Of a stretch of DNA of 64,000 bases, positions 47,112 through 58,297 are shown one piece after another (the stretch's first letter is position 1; every line of letters starts with the position of its first letter). The stretch lies in the NCBI RefSeq assembly GCF_003255815.1, contig NC_037681.1, positions 84,118,846 to 84,182,845 of the forward strand, in the 5' to 3' direction. This DNA comes from Theropithecus gelada (lineage: Eukaryota; Chordata; Mammalia; Primates; Cercopithecidae). The notes below the pieces were generated by a model, which saw only the letters and a program-made list of their open reading frames with translations, did not search any database and had not been told where the DNA came from. The position numbers and the translations under genes are program-made.

Positions 47112-47405
47112 GGTTGGGCACGGTGGCTCACGCCTGTAATCCCAGCACTTTGGGAGGCCAAGACGGGCGGACCACAAGGTCAGGAGATCGACACCATCCT
47201 GGCTAACACAGTGAAACCTCATCTCTACTAAAAACACAAAAAATTAGCCAGGCATGGTGGCGGGTGCCTGTAGTCCCAGCTACTCGGGAGGCTGAGGCAG
47301 GAAATGGTGTGAACCCGGGTAGCGGAGCTTGCAGTGAGCCAAGATCACGCCACTGCACTCCAGTCTGGGAGACAGAGCGAGACTCCATCTCAAAAAAACA
47401 AAAAA
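47112..47405 (+). mobile_element. Alu (AluY-like), sense
   Basis: A full-length Alu with target-site duplication 'aagaataaaatg' / 'aagactaaaatg' (47100-47111 and 47406-47417). The A-tail is interrupted by a single C. Confidence 0.95.
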
Positions 47406-47417
47406 AAGACTAAAATG

Positions 47418-48101
47418 AAGTGAAAATGGTAAAAGGAGATTAGATAACTCAGAGACTTTAATATGAACTCAGAGCAAAACAATAATGTAGCTTTTAAATT
47501 CAAGAGGAAAGAAGACAGAGTCCAGGCCTGCCCAAGATAGGAGATCTAATAGACAATCCAACTCTAACAACAAGTTTGAATTCGCAACATAAAAGAGAAA
47601 GAAAAGTAAACTCACCCAATCTTTCCAACCTCTAGAGAACTCCAACGAAAGTTGCCTTGGCACTGAAAGGAGGCCAAGGGATTCTGTACCTGAGACACCA
47701 TAGCCTGAAGCAAGCCACTGCATAGAGTTACAGTCCAAATTCTCTTGACTGGTGTATTCAAAGCATTTTAAATCTTCATTTAGCCCAAACTGGTGCCAGA
47801 CTTGTAAGTGACCTCAAATGCACAGCATAAGCAAACAAAGTTCCTCTTGGGAGAATAATTACATTATCATTCCAGAGACCAAACCCTTATTTAATTTTTC
47901 AAATTTAAAAAATGACATTAAAACAAGGTATCATGAAAAACAACCAGTAAAAGCATTAGAAAGCAGAAACAAACTCAAAAACTTAATATATTGCAATCAG
48001 GCGCAGATAATAAACAAACTATATTTATATCTAAAGACACAAAAACCAAGGTTGGAAATACTGCAGAGAACAGAAAACGTTTTTTAAAAAAAGAAAAAAG
48101 A
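47418..48101 (+). mobile_element. Ancient L1M 5' region (probable)
   Basis: Phrases such as 'gagaactccaacgaaagttg', 'aggccaagggattctgtacc', 'caaactggtgccagactt' and 'gcaaacaaagttcctcttgg' resemble an L1M 5' UTR. An L1M ORF2 fragment in the same orientation resumes at 50109, which supports one split element. The family call is from memory. Confidence 0.5.
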
Positions 48102-50108
48102 GGGGGTGTGCCCAAGGTGGCCAAATAGGAACAGCTCCAGCCTCCAGCTCCCAGCATGAGTGACACAGAAGACGGGTGATTTCTGCACTTTCAACTGAGG
48201 TACTGGGTTCATCTCACTGGGGAGTGCCGGACAATCGGTGCTGGTCAGCTAGTGCAGCCCGACCAGCGAGAGCTGAAGCAGGGCGAAGCATTGCCTCACC
48301 TGGGAAGCGCAAGGGGGAAGGGAATCCCTTTTCATAGCCAAGGGAAACTGAGACACACAACACCTGGAAAATCAGGTAACTCCCACCCTAATACTGCACT
48401 TTACCGAGGGTCTTAGCAAACTGCACACCAGGAGATTATATCCCACACCTGGCCCGGAGGGTCCCACGCCCAGAGAGCCTCCCTCGTTACTAGCACAGCA
48501 GTCTGAGATCTAACTGCAAGGCAGCAGCGAGGCTGGGGGAGGGGCGCCCGCCATTGCAGAGGCTTAAGTGGGTAAACAAAGCCACCGGGAAGCTCGAATT
48601 AGGTGGAGCCCACCACAGCTCAAAGAGGCCGGCCTGCCTCTGTAGACTCCTCCTCTGGAGACAGGGCATAGCTAAACAAAAGCAGTAGAAACCTCAGCAG
48701 ATGTAAATGCCCCTGTCTGATAGCTTTGAAGAGAGCAGTGGATCTCCCAGCACGGAGGTTGAGATCTGAGAATGGACAGACTGCCTGCTCAAGTGGGTCC
48801 CTAACCCCTGAGTAGCCTAACTGGGAGACAGCCCCCACTAGGTGTAGACTGACACCTCACACCTCACACGGAGGGGACCCTGAGACAAAGCTTCCAGAGC
48901 AAGAATCAGACAGCAACACTCACTGTTCAGCAATATTCTATCTTCTGCAGCCTCCGCTGCTGATACCCAGGCAAACAGGGTCTGGAGTGGACCTCAAACT
49001 CCAAAAGACCTACAGCTGAGGGTCCTGACTGTTAGAAGGAAAACTAACAAACAGAAAGGACACCCACACCAAAACCCCATAAGTATATCACCATCATCAA
49101 AGACCAAAGGCAGATAAAGCCACAAAGATGGGGAAAAAGCAGTGCAGAAAAGCTGGAAATTCAAAAAATCAGAGCACATCTCCCACTCCAAAGGAACGCA
49201 GCCCATCGCCAGCAACAGAACAAAGCTGAATGGAGAATGACTTTGACAAGCTGAGAGAAGGCTTCAGTCAATCAAACTTCTCAGAGCTAAAGGAGGAACT
49301 ACGTAACCAGTGCAAAGAAACTAAAAACCTTGAAAAAAGAATGGATGAATGGATAACTAGAATAATCAATGCAGAGAAGACCTTAAAAGAACTGATAGAG
49401 ATGAAAACCATAACACGAGAACTACGTGACAAATGCACAAGCTTCAGTAACCGACTTGATCAACTGGAAGAAAGAGTATCAGTGACTGAAGAGCAAATGA
49501 ATGAAATGAAGTGAGAAGAGAAGTGTGAAGAAAAAAGAGTAAAAAGAAATGAACAAAACCTCCAAGAAGTATGGGATTATGTGAAAAGACCAAATCTACG
49601 TCTGATTGGTGTGCCTCACAGTGACGGGGAAAATGGAACTAAGTTGGAAAACACTCTGCAGGATATCATCCAGGAGAACTTCCCCAACCTAGTAAGGCAG
49701 GCCAACATTCAAATTCAGGAAATACAGACAACACCACAAAGATACTCCGCGAGAAGAGCAACTCCAAGACACATAATTGGCAGATTCACGAAAGTTGAAA
49801 TGAAGGAAAAAATGTTAAGGGCAACCAGAGAGAAAGGTCGGGTTACCCACAAAGGGAAGCCCATCAGACTAACAGCAGATCTCTCGGCAGAAACTCTACA
49901 AGCCAGAAGAGAGTGGGGGCCAATATTCAACATTCTTAAAGAAAAGAATTTTAAACCCAGAATTTCATATCCAGCCAAACTAAGTTTCATAAGTGAAGGA
50001 GAAATAAAATTCTTTATAGACAAGCAAATGCTAAGAGATTTTGTCACCACCAGGCCTGCCCTACAAGAGATCCTGAAGGAAGCCCTAAACATGGAAAAGC
50101 AAACATAA
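48102..50108 (+). mobile_element. 5' half of an L1PA-type element (5' UTR + ORF1 only)
   Basis: A standard L1 5' end ('gggggtgtgcccaaggtgg', 'ccaaataggaacagctcc') with about 1 kb of 5' UTR and ORF1, stopping at the end of ORF1. No inter-ORF spacer, ORF2 or 3' UTR of the same age follows. Retrotransposed L1s are usually 5'-truncated, so a copy lacking only its 3' end points to a later deletion or recombination. The YY1-like site reads 'aaggtggcc'. Confidence 0.9.
49128..50108 (+). pseudogene. L1 ORF1, nearly complete, two in-frame stops
   Basis: Reads in one frame from the ATG at 49128 (MGKKQCRKAGNSKNQSTSPT) to the TAA at 50106-50108, 326 codons including two premature TGAs at 49227-49229 and 49512-49514; no frameshift. 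All parts are present: coiled coil (FSELKEELRNQCKETKNLEKRM), RRM (LRLIGVPHSDGENGTKLEN to QIQEIQTTPQRYSARRATPR) and C-terminal domain (KGRVTHKGKPIRLTADLS, FISEGEIKFFIDKQMLRDF). Length is near that of L1PA ORF1p. It is the best-preserved ORF1 in the window. Confidence 0.92.
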
Positions 50109-50617
50109 TTATTACATAATACTTATAAGAGACACATCTAAAATATAAGGAAACACAAAGATTGAAAGTAAGAAGAAGGAAAAATGATTTTTCATGAAAA
50201 TACTAACAGAAAGATACCTGGTACAGTTATATTAATATAAAGCAAAAAAAGCTTTTAAAATTATTTCTAAAGATAAAGAGAGTCAGTTTATAATGACAGA
50301 GGTTCAACTCACCATGAAAAAACAATTTATAATTAATATGCACCCAATAACATATCTTCAAAATACATAAAACAAAAACTAACATTAGTAAATCTACTCT
50401 TAGTTTCCTGAATGGCAATCAGAAAAAAAAAAAATCAGAATAGGTATAGATTTTAGAACAGCATTAACCAATCTGTCACAATTCGCATGTAGATAATACT
50501 ACACTCAAAAGCTACAGAGTATGTACTCTTTTAAAACTCAATTTGGACATTAAAAAAATCAAATGGACCATATCTTGACAAATGTTAGGTACTTTGATCA
50601 TAAAGAATACATTTTCT

Positions 50618-50753
50618 TTCCTTTTTTTTTTTGAGACTGGGGTCTCGCCACATTGCCCAGGCTGATCTCAAACTCCTGGCCTCAAGTAATCTTCCAGCCT
50701 CAGCCTCCCAAGTAGCTAGGATTACAGGCATGAGCCATCATGCCCAGTAAAAC
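50618..50753 (-). mobile_element. Alu left-monomer-like fragment (FLAM-type), antisense
   Basis: A single Alu arm (about 125 bp) with its own T-tail (50622-50632), flanked by a 9-bp duplication 'acattttct' (50609-50617 and 50754-50762). The duplication shows it inserted as a monomer. Confidence 0.85.
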
Positions 50754-50920
50754 ACATTTTCTAACTAATTCAGCTAGAACTCAAGAAAAAAAGAACAAAA
50801 ATAAATGTCCATATATTAAGAATCAGGAAACACACTTCTAAACAACCGTGGGTGAAAGAAACATATCAGCAGAAAAAGTTTTAAGTATGTATGTTAAACA
50901 GTGATGAAAATACCATTTGT

Positions 50921-51213
50921 TGGCCGGGCATGGTGGCTCACACCTGTAATCCCAGCATTTTGGGAGGCAGAGGTGGGTGAATCACCTGAGGTCAGGAGTT
51001 CGAGACCAGCCTGGCCAACATGGTGAAACCCAGTCTCTACTAAAAATATAAAAATTAGCTGCGCATGGTGTTGGATGCCTGTAATCCCAGCTACTCAGGG
51101 GGCTGAGGCAGGGAGAATCGCTTGAATCTGGAAGGCGGAGGTTGCAGTGGGCCAGGATCCTGCCATTGTACTTCAACCTGGACAACAGAGCGAGACTCTG
51201 TCTCAGAAAAAAG
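50921..51213 (+). mobile_element. Alu (AluS-like), sense, in L1M
   Basis: A full-length Alu with target-site duplication 'gaaaataccatttgt' / 'gaaaatatcatttgt' (50906-50920 and 51214-51228). Confidence 0.96.
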
Positions 51214-51433
51214 GAAAATATCATTTGTGCTAAGCATCCACCTAAAGGAATTAAAAATAAAAAGAGCCTCAATGGAAATTTGAATTAAAGGGAAAGAATA
51301 AAATTAGCAGAATTAATGAATTCAGAAACAAAAACACCATAGTCAAGAAAGTGTTTTATACTTTAATGGAAACCAGAAAAAAAAATTACTAGGTCATTAG
51401 CATAAAAGATATTTTAAAACTATTCTCAGCAAA

Positions 51434-51720
51434 TCGCGGTGGCTCACGCCTGTAATCCCAACACTTTGGGAGGCCGAGGCAGGTGGATCACGAGGTCAGG
51501 AGTTCAAGACCAGCTTGGCCAAGATGGTGAAACTCCATCTCTACTAAAAATACAAAAATTAGCCGGGCATGGTGGCAGGAGCCTGTAATCCCAGCTACTC
51601 GAGAGGCTAAGCCGGAAAATCGCTTGAACCAGGGCGACAGAGGTTGCAGTCACCTGAGATAGAGCCATTGCTAACTCCAGCCTGGATGAGAGTGAGACTC
51701 TATCTAAAAAAAAAAAAAAA
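51434..51720 (+). mobile_element. Alu, sense, slightly 5'-truncated
   Basis: Starts at 'tcgcggtggctcacgcct' and ends in about 15 A. Short flanking match 'attctca' (51422-51428 and 51720-51726). The right arm is diverged near 51640-51670. Confidence 0.92.
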
Positions 51721-51879
51721 TTCTCATAAACAGGAATTAGGAAGACATACATAAGAACACACCCACATCAGTGGCTACTTCCACTCAAGGTTCTGATCTT
51801 GTTGCTCCAAATAGTAAGAAAGGGAGATCTGAAATTTAGTTGTTCACGCAATAAAAATGTGCTCACTCCCTGTCTTTCC

Positions 51880-52990
51880 TATGCCATCTCCCACTGCTTC
51901 CCTCCAGGCCAGACCTGTCTGCAGTACCCTCTGAACTTCCTTCCACTCTGTCTTAAACATCTTCAAACGCATCAATCAATGCTCTCTCTCTCTCTCCTTG
52001 TCTTCTGTAAAACTTGGTTCTGCCATAATTATACTGGCTTCTCCTATGTTCTCATGCATAGATTCTTTATCTCACACATTCCCAACAGTATTAACTATAT
52101 TTAAGTGTCTCCCATCTTAAGAAACACACACATACCCCTTCCTCTAATTCCAATGACCACCATTCTCCTTGGTTTAAAAACCAACTCTTGAAAGAGTTTT
52201 CTTCATGTATTCACAATCCCTGCACTATGGTTTCTATTTTCACCACAAAAGGAAACTGTTTTCGCTAAGATCACCAAAGATTCCCTTGTTCCTAAAGCTA
52301 ATGGATCTTTCTCAGGCCTTATCTCATTTGAGGTTTCTCCTATTATTTGACACTGTTAACATCTCCTCTTTCTAGTAATATTTTCTTCTCTTTGCTCCCA
52401 AACTAGTTTACTTCCTATCTTTCTGTCTACTTTTCCTTAAGTACCATTTTTCTGCATGTGTCTAATATTCCTCAAAATTCTGTCCTAAGTCCTCTTCTAT
52501 CTGCCATCCTTGGGTGATCATATCTGCTTCCACAGCTTCAATTTCCATCTACAAAATTAATCTCAAGCATATATATAAAATATATATAATAAAAACTAAC
52601 ATGTGTTACACACACATATATATATATATACACACACACACACCCCCATAGAAAGGTATGCTGTTTCCCTTTCACCTACCCCCAACTCCTGAAATAAGAA
52701 TTCCTTATAATGTTACTTACCAAGGACCAAATTGAACTTCTCTTCACCAGGCAAATCTGTCTATTTTCCTGTGATTCCAGTTTTAGTAAATAATACTATA
52801 ATTCATTCAATTGCTCAAGGCAGAAACATATATGTGTCTTTTCTCCTCCTTCTCCCTTGCTACTCACATCCAGTCAACCACTATCCACTAAAGCCTACTT
52901 TATAAATCTTTCAAAATGATCTAAATCTCTTCTCTGAAACATCAGCATTTATTCTAAGATTTCAAAAACTAAGACCCTCAAATTCATCAT
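51880..52990 (+). mobile_element. L2 with RT-region relic, sense
   Basis: L2 reverse-transcriptase-region text: 'ctcttgaaagagttttcttc', 'ttttcgctaagatcaccaaa', 'tatttgacactgttaacatc' (the FDTV motif region), 'aattctgtcctaagtcctct', 'cttgggtgatcatatctgct', 'cacatccagtcaaccactat'. A TA/CA microsatellite (52567-52645) lies in it. Heavily diverged, no open frame. Confidence 0.7.
52567..52645. repeat. (TA)n/(CA)n compound microsatellite
   Basis: ATATAT and ACACAC units in alternating blocks inside the L2. Confidence 0.92.
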
Positions 52991-53089
52991 TTCTTATATA
53001 CAGTATAAACTTTCCTAATCCACAAGAAAAATTAGCTTAGCTTTCATTTATAAATAAATACCAAAAAATCCAGTAGTAAAAAATATGAC

Positions 53090-53482
53090 TGTAATATAGT
53101 TTGAATGTGTGTCCCCTCCAAATCTCATGTTGAAATGTAATCCCTGGTGTTGGAGATGGGGCCTGGTGGGAGTTGTTTGAGTCATGGGGGCAGATCTCTC
53201 ATGAATGGCTTGGTGCCTTCCTCGAGATAGTGAGTTCTCACTCTGAGTTCAAGTGAGATCTGGTTATTTAAGAGTCTGGAATCTCCCCCTCTTAAGATAC
53301 AATGACAATGACTCCTTTGTCTTCTACTATGATTGAAAGCTTCCTGAGGCCTCACCAGGAGCAGATGCCAGCGCCATGCTTCCTGTACAGCCTGCAGAAC
53401 CATGAACCAAAATAACACTCTTTTCTTTATAAATTACCTGGCCTCAGATATTTCTTTATAGCAATGTAAATGGACTAATACA
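53090..53482 (+). mobile_element. MST-type solo LTR (ERVL-MaLR)
   Basis: About 393 bp from TGTAATATAG to ...CTAATACA, with MST/THE1-family order: 'tcccctccaaatctcatgtt', 'gatggggcctggtgggagt', 'tcatgggggcagatctctca', 'tgaatggcttggtgccttcc', 'cagatgccagcgccatgctt', 'ttctttataaattacctggc'. The ATAA-type R signal precedes the 3' end. A perfect 5-bp duplication is not evident (ATGAC before, GACCT after). Confidence 0.9.
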
Positions 53483-53788
53483 GACCTCCTATCATGACAA
53501 GGACGTGTTGGACACACTGATCTTAGATAATATTAAGGCAATTAAGACTCAAAATATGTTAAAAGCAAAATGCTGGCATAAATGCTTTTGTTTTCTAAAA
53601 CCAAAGACACACGTGAATTATTTGTTAAATAAAAGGCACCCATTTGAAAAGGGTGATTTTTTTATAATGTGCTAGATTTCTCATTGCCTTTTTTTAACCT
53701 ATCCCCATCACAGTCTTTCCTTCTTAAATCTTCTTATCCTAGTATAGACCTAAATATGAATATTCTGTTTTGCTTTTGTTTTCTTTTT
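53483..53788. other. Intergenic, nothing recognised
   Basis: No repeat or coding signal that I can read. Confidence 0.4.
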
Positions 53789-53921
53789 CTTTCTTTTTTT
53801 TTTTTAAAGACAGGGTCTCGCTATGTTGCCCAGGCTGGTCTCAACTCCTGGGCTCAAGTGATCTTCCCACCTCAGCTTCCTAAGGTGCTGGGTTTACAGG
53901 TGTGAGCCACCACACTTGGCC
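53789..53921 (-). mobile_element. Alu monomer fragment (FLAM-type), antisense
   Basis: T-tail (53794-53805) then one Alu arm ('gacagggtctcgctatgttg' to 'gagccaccacacttggcc'). Single-monomer length. Confidence 0.85.
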
Positions 53922-54350
53922 CTGCTTTCTTTAAAACAATATTTTATATTCTATATTCTATTTAAAATCCAAGTATTCTATTATAGTAACCCAAAAAAGT
54001 TGTGAAAAGTTATTTCACTAATATCAACATTTAATCTGTATTTAGGCACTGTTAAATTGAGCAGAATGAAGACTTATAAAAAATAAATTTTCTCTTTCTC
54101 TTTTATATTGTTTATTCCAGTTATTCCCAGAGATGTATATACCTACTCTAATGCATAAAAAATTATTTAATTTTAAATAGATTCCAGAAAGCAATAATAA
54201 AATGCCAATTTTTAAAGATTTATTCTCATATTAAGTAAAAAGTGTTTAAAAGATATCTGCATATTAAAAAGTAATAAAGAAGTAATTCAATTAAAAAAAA
54301 ATAGCTAGACAGTGTCAGGAAGATCATAAGGTATAAACACAGTATCTCCT
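53922..54350. other. AT-rich intergenic, nothing recognised
   Basis: No gene or repeat recognised. Confidence 0.4.
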
Positions 54351-54351
54351 C

Positions 54352-54437
54352 TGTTTTTATTTCAACTTTCAAATGCAGGGGGTACATGTGTGGGTGTTAT
54401 ATGGGTACACTGCATGATGCTGGGTATCTCTTTTAGA
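54352..54437 (-). mobile_element. Old L1 3' UTR scrap, antisense
   Basis: 'gtttttatttcaactttcaa', 'agggggtacatgtgtgggtg', 'ggtacactgcatgatgctgg' resembles an antisense L1PB/L1MA 3' UTR end. Short. Confidence 0.55.
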
Positions 54438-54439
54438 GT

Positions 54440-54850
54440 TTACAAATTAGTTGAGACAACAAAGGACACAGACACAAACAGCAAAACAAAAATACAGAAT
54501 ATTTAATAGGAAATGTGTGACTAAATGCCAAATAAAAGGCACTACCAAGAAAGTTATAAATTACTTAATACAGAGAAATCACTATGGACCAACAGTGATT
54601 AGAAACAGCTTCTTGGAAGAAACAACCTGTGCTTTGTCAGATGAGTAGCAAACATTTAGAAAATAACAGAGGTAAGAGAATCACACATAATAAAAACCAA
54701 ATATTGTTTTCAGCGTAAAATAAATACAAGTGTGTCTAAAGGTGATTTCTACTAAGCAGTAAAGTTAAGAAAAGTTAGATAGGTTACCACTAAACTACAG
54801 AAGGCCTTGCATGCCAAACTAAGAATTATGAAATGAAATTTAACCTCTCT
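54440..54850 (-). mobile_element. L2 relic, antisense
   Basis: Plus-strand phrasing fits antisense L2 3' sequence: 'agacaacaaaggacacagac', 'aacagcttcttggaagaaac', 'gaaggccttgcatgccaaac', 'taagaattatgaaatgaaat'. Approximate ends. Confidence 0.55.
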
Positions 54851-55594
54851 GGGCCTGATGGCACTGAAAGAAAAGCATCCAACAGACTCACTGACAGTGG
54901 GGGAAAGCAACAGTATTTTTTAAGTGTTTAGTTCTCCCCACACCACTGTAAGGGGGAGAAAGGAAGAATTGATATAAAAATAAGCTTGATTTAATTTTAC
55001 AAGCTTTTGCCAAGTAATCATAAAATTACAAATGAGTGATGTGAACTCTTCAACTGTTAAATTCCATTTATGAAATATGATACAACTTTTTATTTTATTC
55101 TCCTTAAGAACTAATCATTTATTTCAAGGTTGTGGGAAGTATTTCCCACCCATCCTCCCAAACTTGGTACATGTCAGAGCCAGTTATTTTTGCAGCTTTG
55201 AAGCTGCTTCAAGATCTGTCATTTGGTTAGGTCAGGGGATGAATGCCTGAGGTGTTTTGTCCTCCAGGATGCTATTTTTCCTAAATTCATCTCTGTTTGG
55301 AAATGATTTATGCATTTTGGATTGTAGGGTATTTTTTTAAAGATTTAAAATATCAACATTCTCACATTGACCTCGACGTATTCAAGACATAATTTTCCAT
55401 TCTTCTATTTTGTATAAATATTTAAGCTCACCTTTACATCAATCTGATCCTTTCAAAAAAAAAAGTTTTTCTTGGTAAGTAAGCATTCAATGTGAATTGG
55501 GTCATAGGGATATTCAATTTTAGAAGAAAAGAGGATTGTTTTTCTAGCTTTGCTGTTAAATAATTTCAAGTTAATGGAAGGGTTGCAAAAATAA
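54851..55594. other. Intergenic, nothing recognised
   Basis: Contains a less AT-rich, unique-looking stretch at 55130-55330 ('aggttgtgggaagtatttcc', 'gctttgaagctgcttcaaga'; the latter includes a short inverted repeat). No gene recognised. Confidence 0.4.
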
Positions 55595-56600
55595 TTTTTT
55601 TAAAAAAACTCCTACATACCCTTGACCCAGATTCCCCAATTAACATTTTTCCTCATTAAATTTAGCGTTCTCTTATACACACAAACACACACAAATTTCT
55701 TTCAAGACATTTGAAGTTAAGTTGCAGACACAATGCTTCATTACCCCTTGATACGTCAGTGTGTATTTCCTAAAACCAAGGACACTCTTTCACATAACCA
55801 CAGTACAACCATCAAAATTAATAATTTACTATCAACACAATTTTACCATTTAAACCAGAGACCAAATTCCAGTTTCACCCATTGTTCCAATAATGTTTAA
55901 ATCCAATCCAGGATTATGCTTTGCATTTCACTGTTATGTCTCTTTGGTCCACTTCAATTTGGAACACTTTCTGCTGTCTCTTGATTTTGACATTTCCAAT
56001 GCGTAAAGGCTGGTTACTTCATAGAAGGTTCTTCACTTTGTATTTTTCTCATGTTTCCTTGGAATTAGATGTGGCTTATGTATTTTTGGCAAGAATACTA
56101 CAGAACTGATGCCATGCTCTTCTAGGTTCATTATAACAGGAGGCACACAATGTCAATTTGTCCCATTATTGGGGTTGGCAACTTATGTCACTTGATTAAT
56201 TGGTGTCTACCATGATTTCCCCCAGTTAATAAATATTTTGTACTGGATCACCTGAGGTCAGGAGTTCGAGACCAGCCTGGCCAACATGGTGAAATCCCGT
56301 CTATACTAAAAATACAAAAAATTAGCTGGGCATGATGGCAGGCACCTGTAATCCTGGCTACTCTGGAGGCTGAGGCAGGAAAATCGCTTGAACCCAGGAG
56401 GCGGAGGTTGCAGTGGGCCAAGATCGCGCCATTGCTCTCCAGCCTGGGTAACAAGAGCGAAACTCCATCTCAAAAAAAAAAAAGATTTAGTAATACATAT
56501 TTTGTGGGCAAATACTATGAAATTATGCAAGTATCCTCCTCATAAAAATTTCACCTACTACTGAGATGAATAACAATGGTGATTGAATCCCGAAACAACT
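55595..56600 (-). mobile_element. Ancient L1M 3' region, antisense, split by Alu
   Basis: Plus-strand text follows an antisense old L1: 'gaagttaagttgcagacaca', 'cctaaaaccaaggacactct', 'cataaccacagtacaaccat', 'ttatgtctctttggtcc', 'ttttggcaagaatactacag', 'caggaggcacacaatgtcaa'. It continues after the Alu with 'tgtgggcaaatactatgaaa'. Subfamily not assigned. Confidence 0.7.
56242..56490 (+). mobile_element. 5'-truncated Alu, sense, with target-site duplication
   Basis: Begins about 60 bp into the Alu at 'ggatcacctgaggtcaggag'. Flanked by 'taataaatattttgt' / 'taatacatattttgt' (56227-56241 and 56491-56505). The tail ends in 'aaagatttag' rather than pure A. Confidence 0.93.
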
Positions 56601-56604
56601 GTGG

Positions 56605-57705
56605 TATCCAGGTTGTCTCACTGGGACTGAGTAGGCGGTTGGTGAGACCCATGGAGAGTGAGGAAAAGCAGGGTGGTGTGACAGCCCACCTGGGAGCCAC
56701 ATGGGGGAAAGGATGCTCCCACCCTCAGCCAAGGGAGGGGGGCAGAAATTGTGCTACCCTGCCCAAGAAACCACACTTTTTCCACAGATCTGTGCAGCCC
56801 ACAGATTAGGAGATCCCCTCATGAGCCCATGCCAGCAGGGCCTTAGTCTAAAGCACAGAGCTGTGCAGATTCTCTACAGCCACTTGGCTGGAGACTGCCC
56901 AAGTCTACCAAGTTCCCAGGGAGAGAGGCGACAGCCATCATTGCAGCTCCAGTCTGTTATTTTTCCCCTGCCAGTGCCAAGGAGACTGGGCGGTTTGGAC
57001 ACAGGAGGAATTCCTCACAGCGTAGCACAGTAGCTGTGGCAGACTGTGGCCAGACTGCCTCTTTAGGCCGGACCCTGACCCATCCCTCCTCACCAGTTGG
57101 GGGGACCTCCCTGAGGGAATTTCAGCAACTCTAGCCAGGGGTTTATGGACAGAACTCTGGTCTCCCTGGGACTGTGCCCCTGAGGGGCAGGGCAGCAGTG
57201 ATCTCCGTAGATCAGCAGACTTAGTCTTTCCCCCTGCTGGCTCTAGGGAATCCAGGCGGTCCAGGCCAGTGGGATTCCCCGCAGTGCAGCACACCTCCTC
57301 TGCCAAGGGGCAGCCAGAGTGCTTCGTTGAGCGGGTCCCAGATCCCACACCTCCTGACTGGGTGAGACACCCCCAACAGGTGTTGCAGGACACCTTATAC
57401 AGGAGCATTCCCACTGGATCAGGCCGGTGCCCCTCTGGGACAGAAATCCCAGAGGATGGAGCAGGCAGCCATCTTTGTTGTTCTGCAGCCTCCACTGGTG
57501 ACATCTCCAGTGTGGGAGGGACCCAGGTGAATAGAGTCTGGAGTGGACCCCCAGCAATCTGCAGCAGCCCTACAGAAGAGGGGTCTGACTATTAAAAGAA
57601 AAACAAACAGAAAGGAACAACAACAGCATCAACAAAAAAGTCCCCAAAAAAGCCCCATGCAAAGGTCAGCAGCCTCAAAGATTGAAGCTAGACAAACTCA
57701 CAAAG
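56605..57705 (+). promoter_or_regulatory. L1 5' UTR (internal promoter region), older type
   Basis: GC-rich leader before the ORF1 ATG at 57706: 'ggttgtctcactgggactga', 'gacctccctgagggaatttc', 'ccactggatcaggccggtgc', 'ggcagccatctttgttgttc'. The 188-codon minus-strand frame (56938-57504) and others here come from low stop density. No recognisable protein. Probably inactive. Confidence 0.75.
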
Positions 57706-57730
57706 ATGAGAAAGAATCAATGAAAAAAAT

Positions 57731-57908
57731 GATGAAAACTAAAAAAGCCAGAGTGCCTCGCTTGTCTCCAAATAATCATCTCCAGCAAGGGTACTGAACT
57801 GGGTGGAGGCTGAGATGGATGAATTGACAGAAGTAAGCTTCAGAAGGTGGGTAATAACAAACTTCTTGGAGCTAAAGGAACATGTTCTAATCCACTGCAA
57901 AGAAGCTA
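57731..57908 (+). repeat. Inverted-repeat arm (direct copy) in L1 ORF1
   Basis: Native ORF1 text from 'tgaaaactaaaaaagccaga' to 'tgcaaagaagcta', which reappears reversed at 58298-58480. Confidence 0.85.
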
Positions 57909-58297
57909 AGAACCATGAGAAAACATCACAGCAGCTGTTAACGAGAATAACCAGTTCAGAGAGGAAGATCAATGACCTGATGAAGCTGAAAAACATTAAC
58001 ACAAGAGCTTCACAAATCAACCACAAGTATTAACAACCAAATAGACCAAGTGGAGGAAAGAATATCAGAGCTTGAAGACTATCTTGGTAAAATAAGAAAG
58101 GCAGACAAGATTAGAGATAAAAGAATGAAAAGGAATGAACAAAACCTCTAAGAACTATGGGACTATGTAAAAAGACCGAACCTGCGATTGGGGTACCTGA
58201 AACAGATAAGGAGAATGGAACCAAGTTGGAAAACATACTTCAGGATATCATCCAGGAGAACGTCCCCAAATTAGCAAAACAGGTCAACATTCAAATT

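Larger units (their letters stand above)
50109..51420 (+). mobile_element. Ancient L1M ORF2 fragment, split by two Alus
   Basis: Endonuclease-region text of an old L1 ('cttataagagacacatctaa', 'gaaacacaaagattgaaagt', 'atgcacccaataacatatct', 'ctgtcacaattcgcatgtag') at 50109-50617. It continues at 50754-50920 ('ggaaacacacttctaaacaa') and 51214-51420. Stops in all frames. It follows the young ORF1 directly with no spacer. Confidence 0.7.

Noticed and set aside
56938..57504. 188-codon minus-strand open frame
   Set aside because: Antisense of an L1 5' UTR, with several overlapping frames. No domain recognised.
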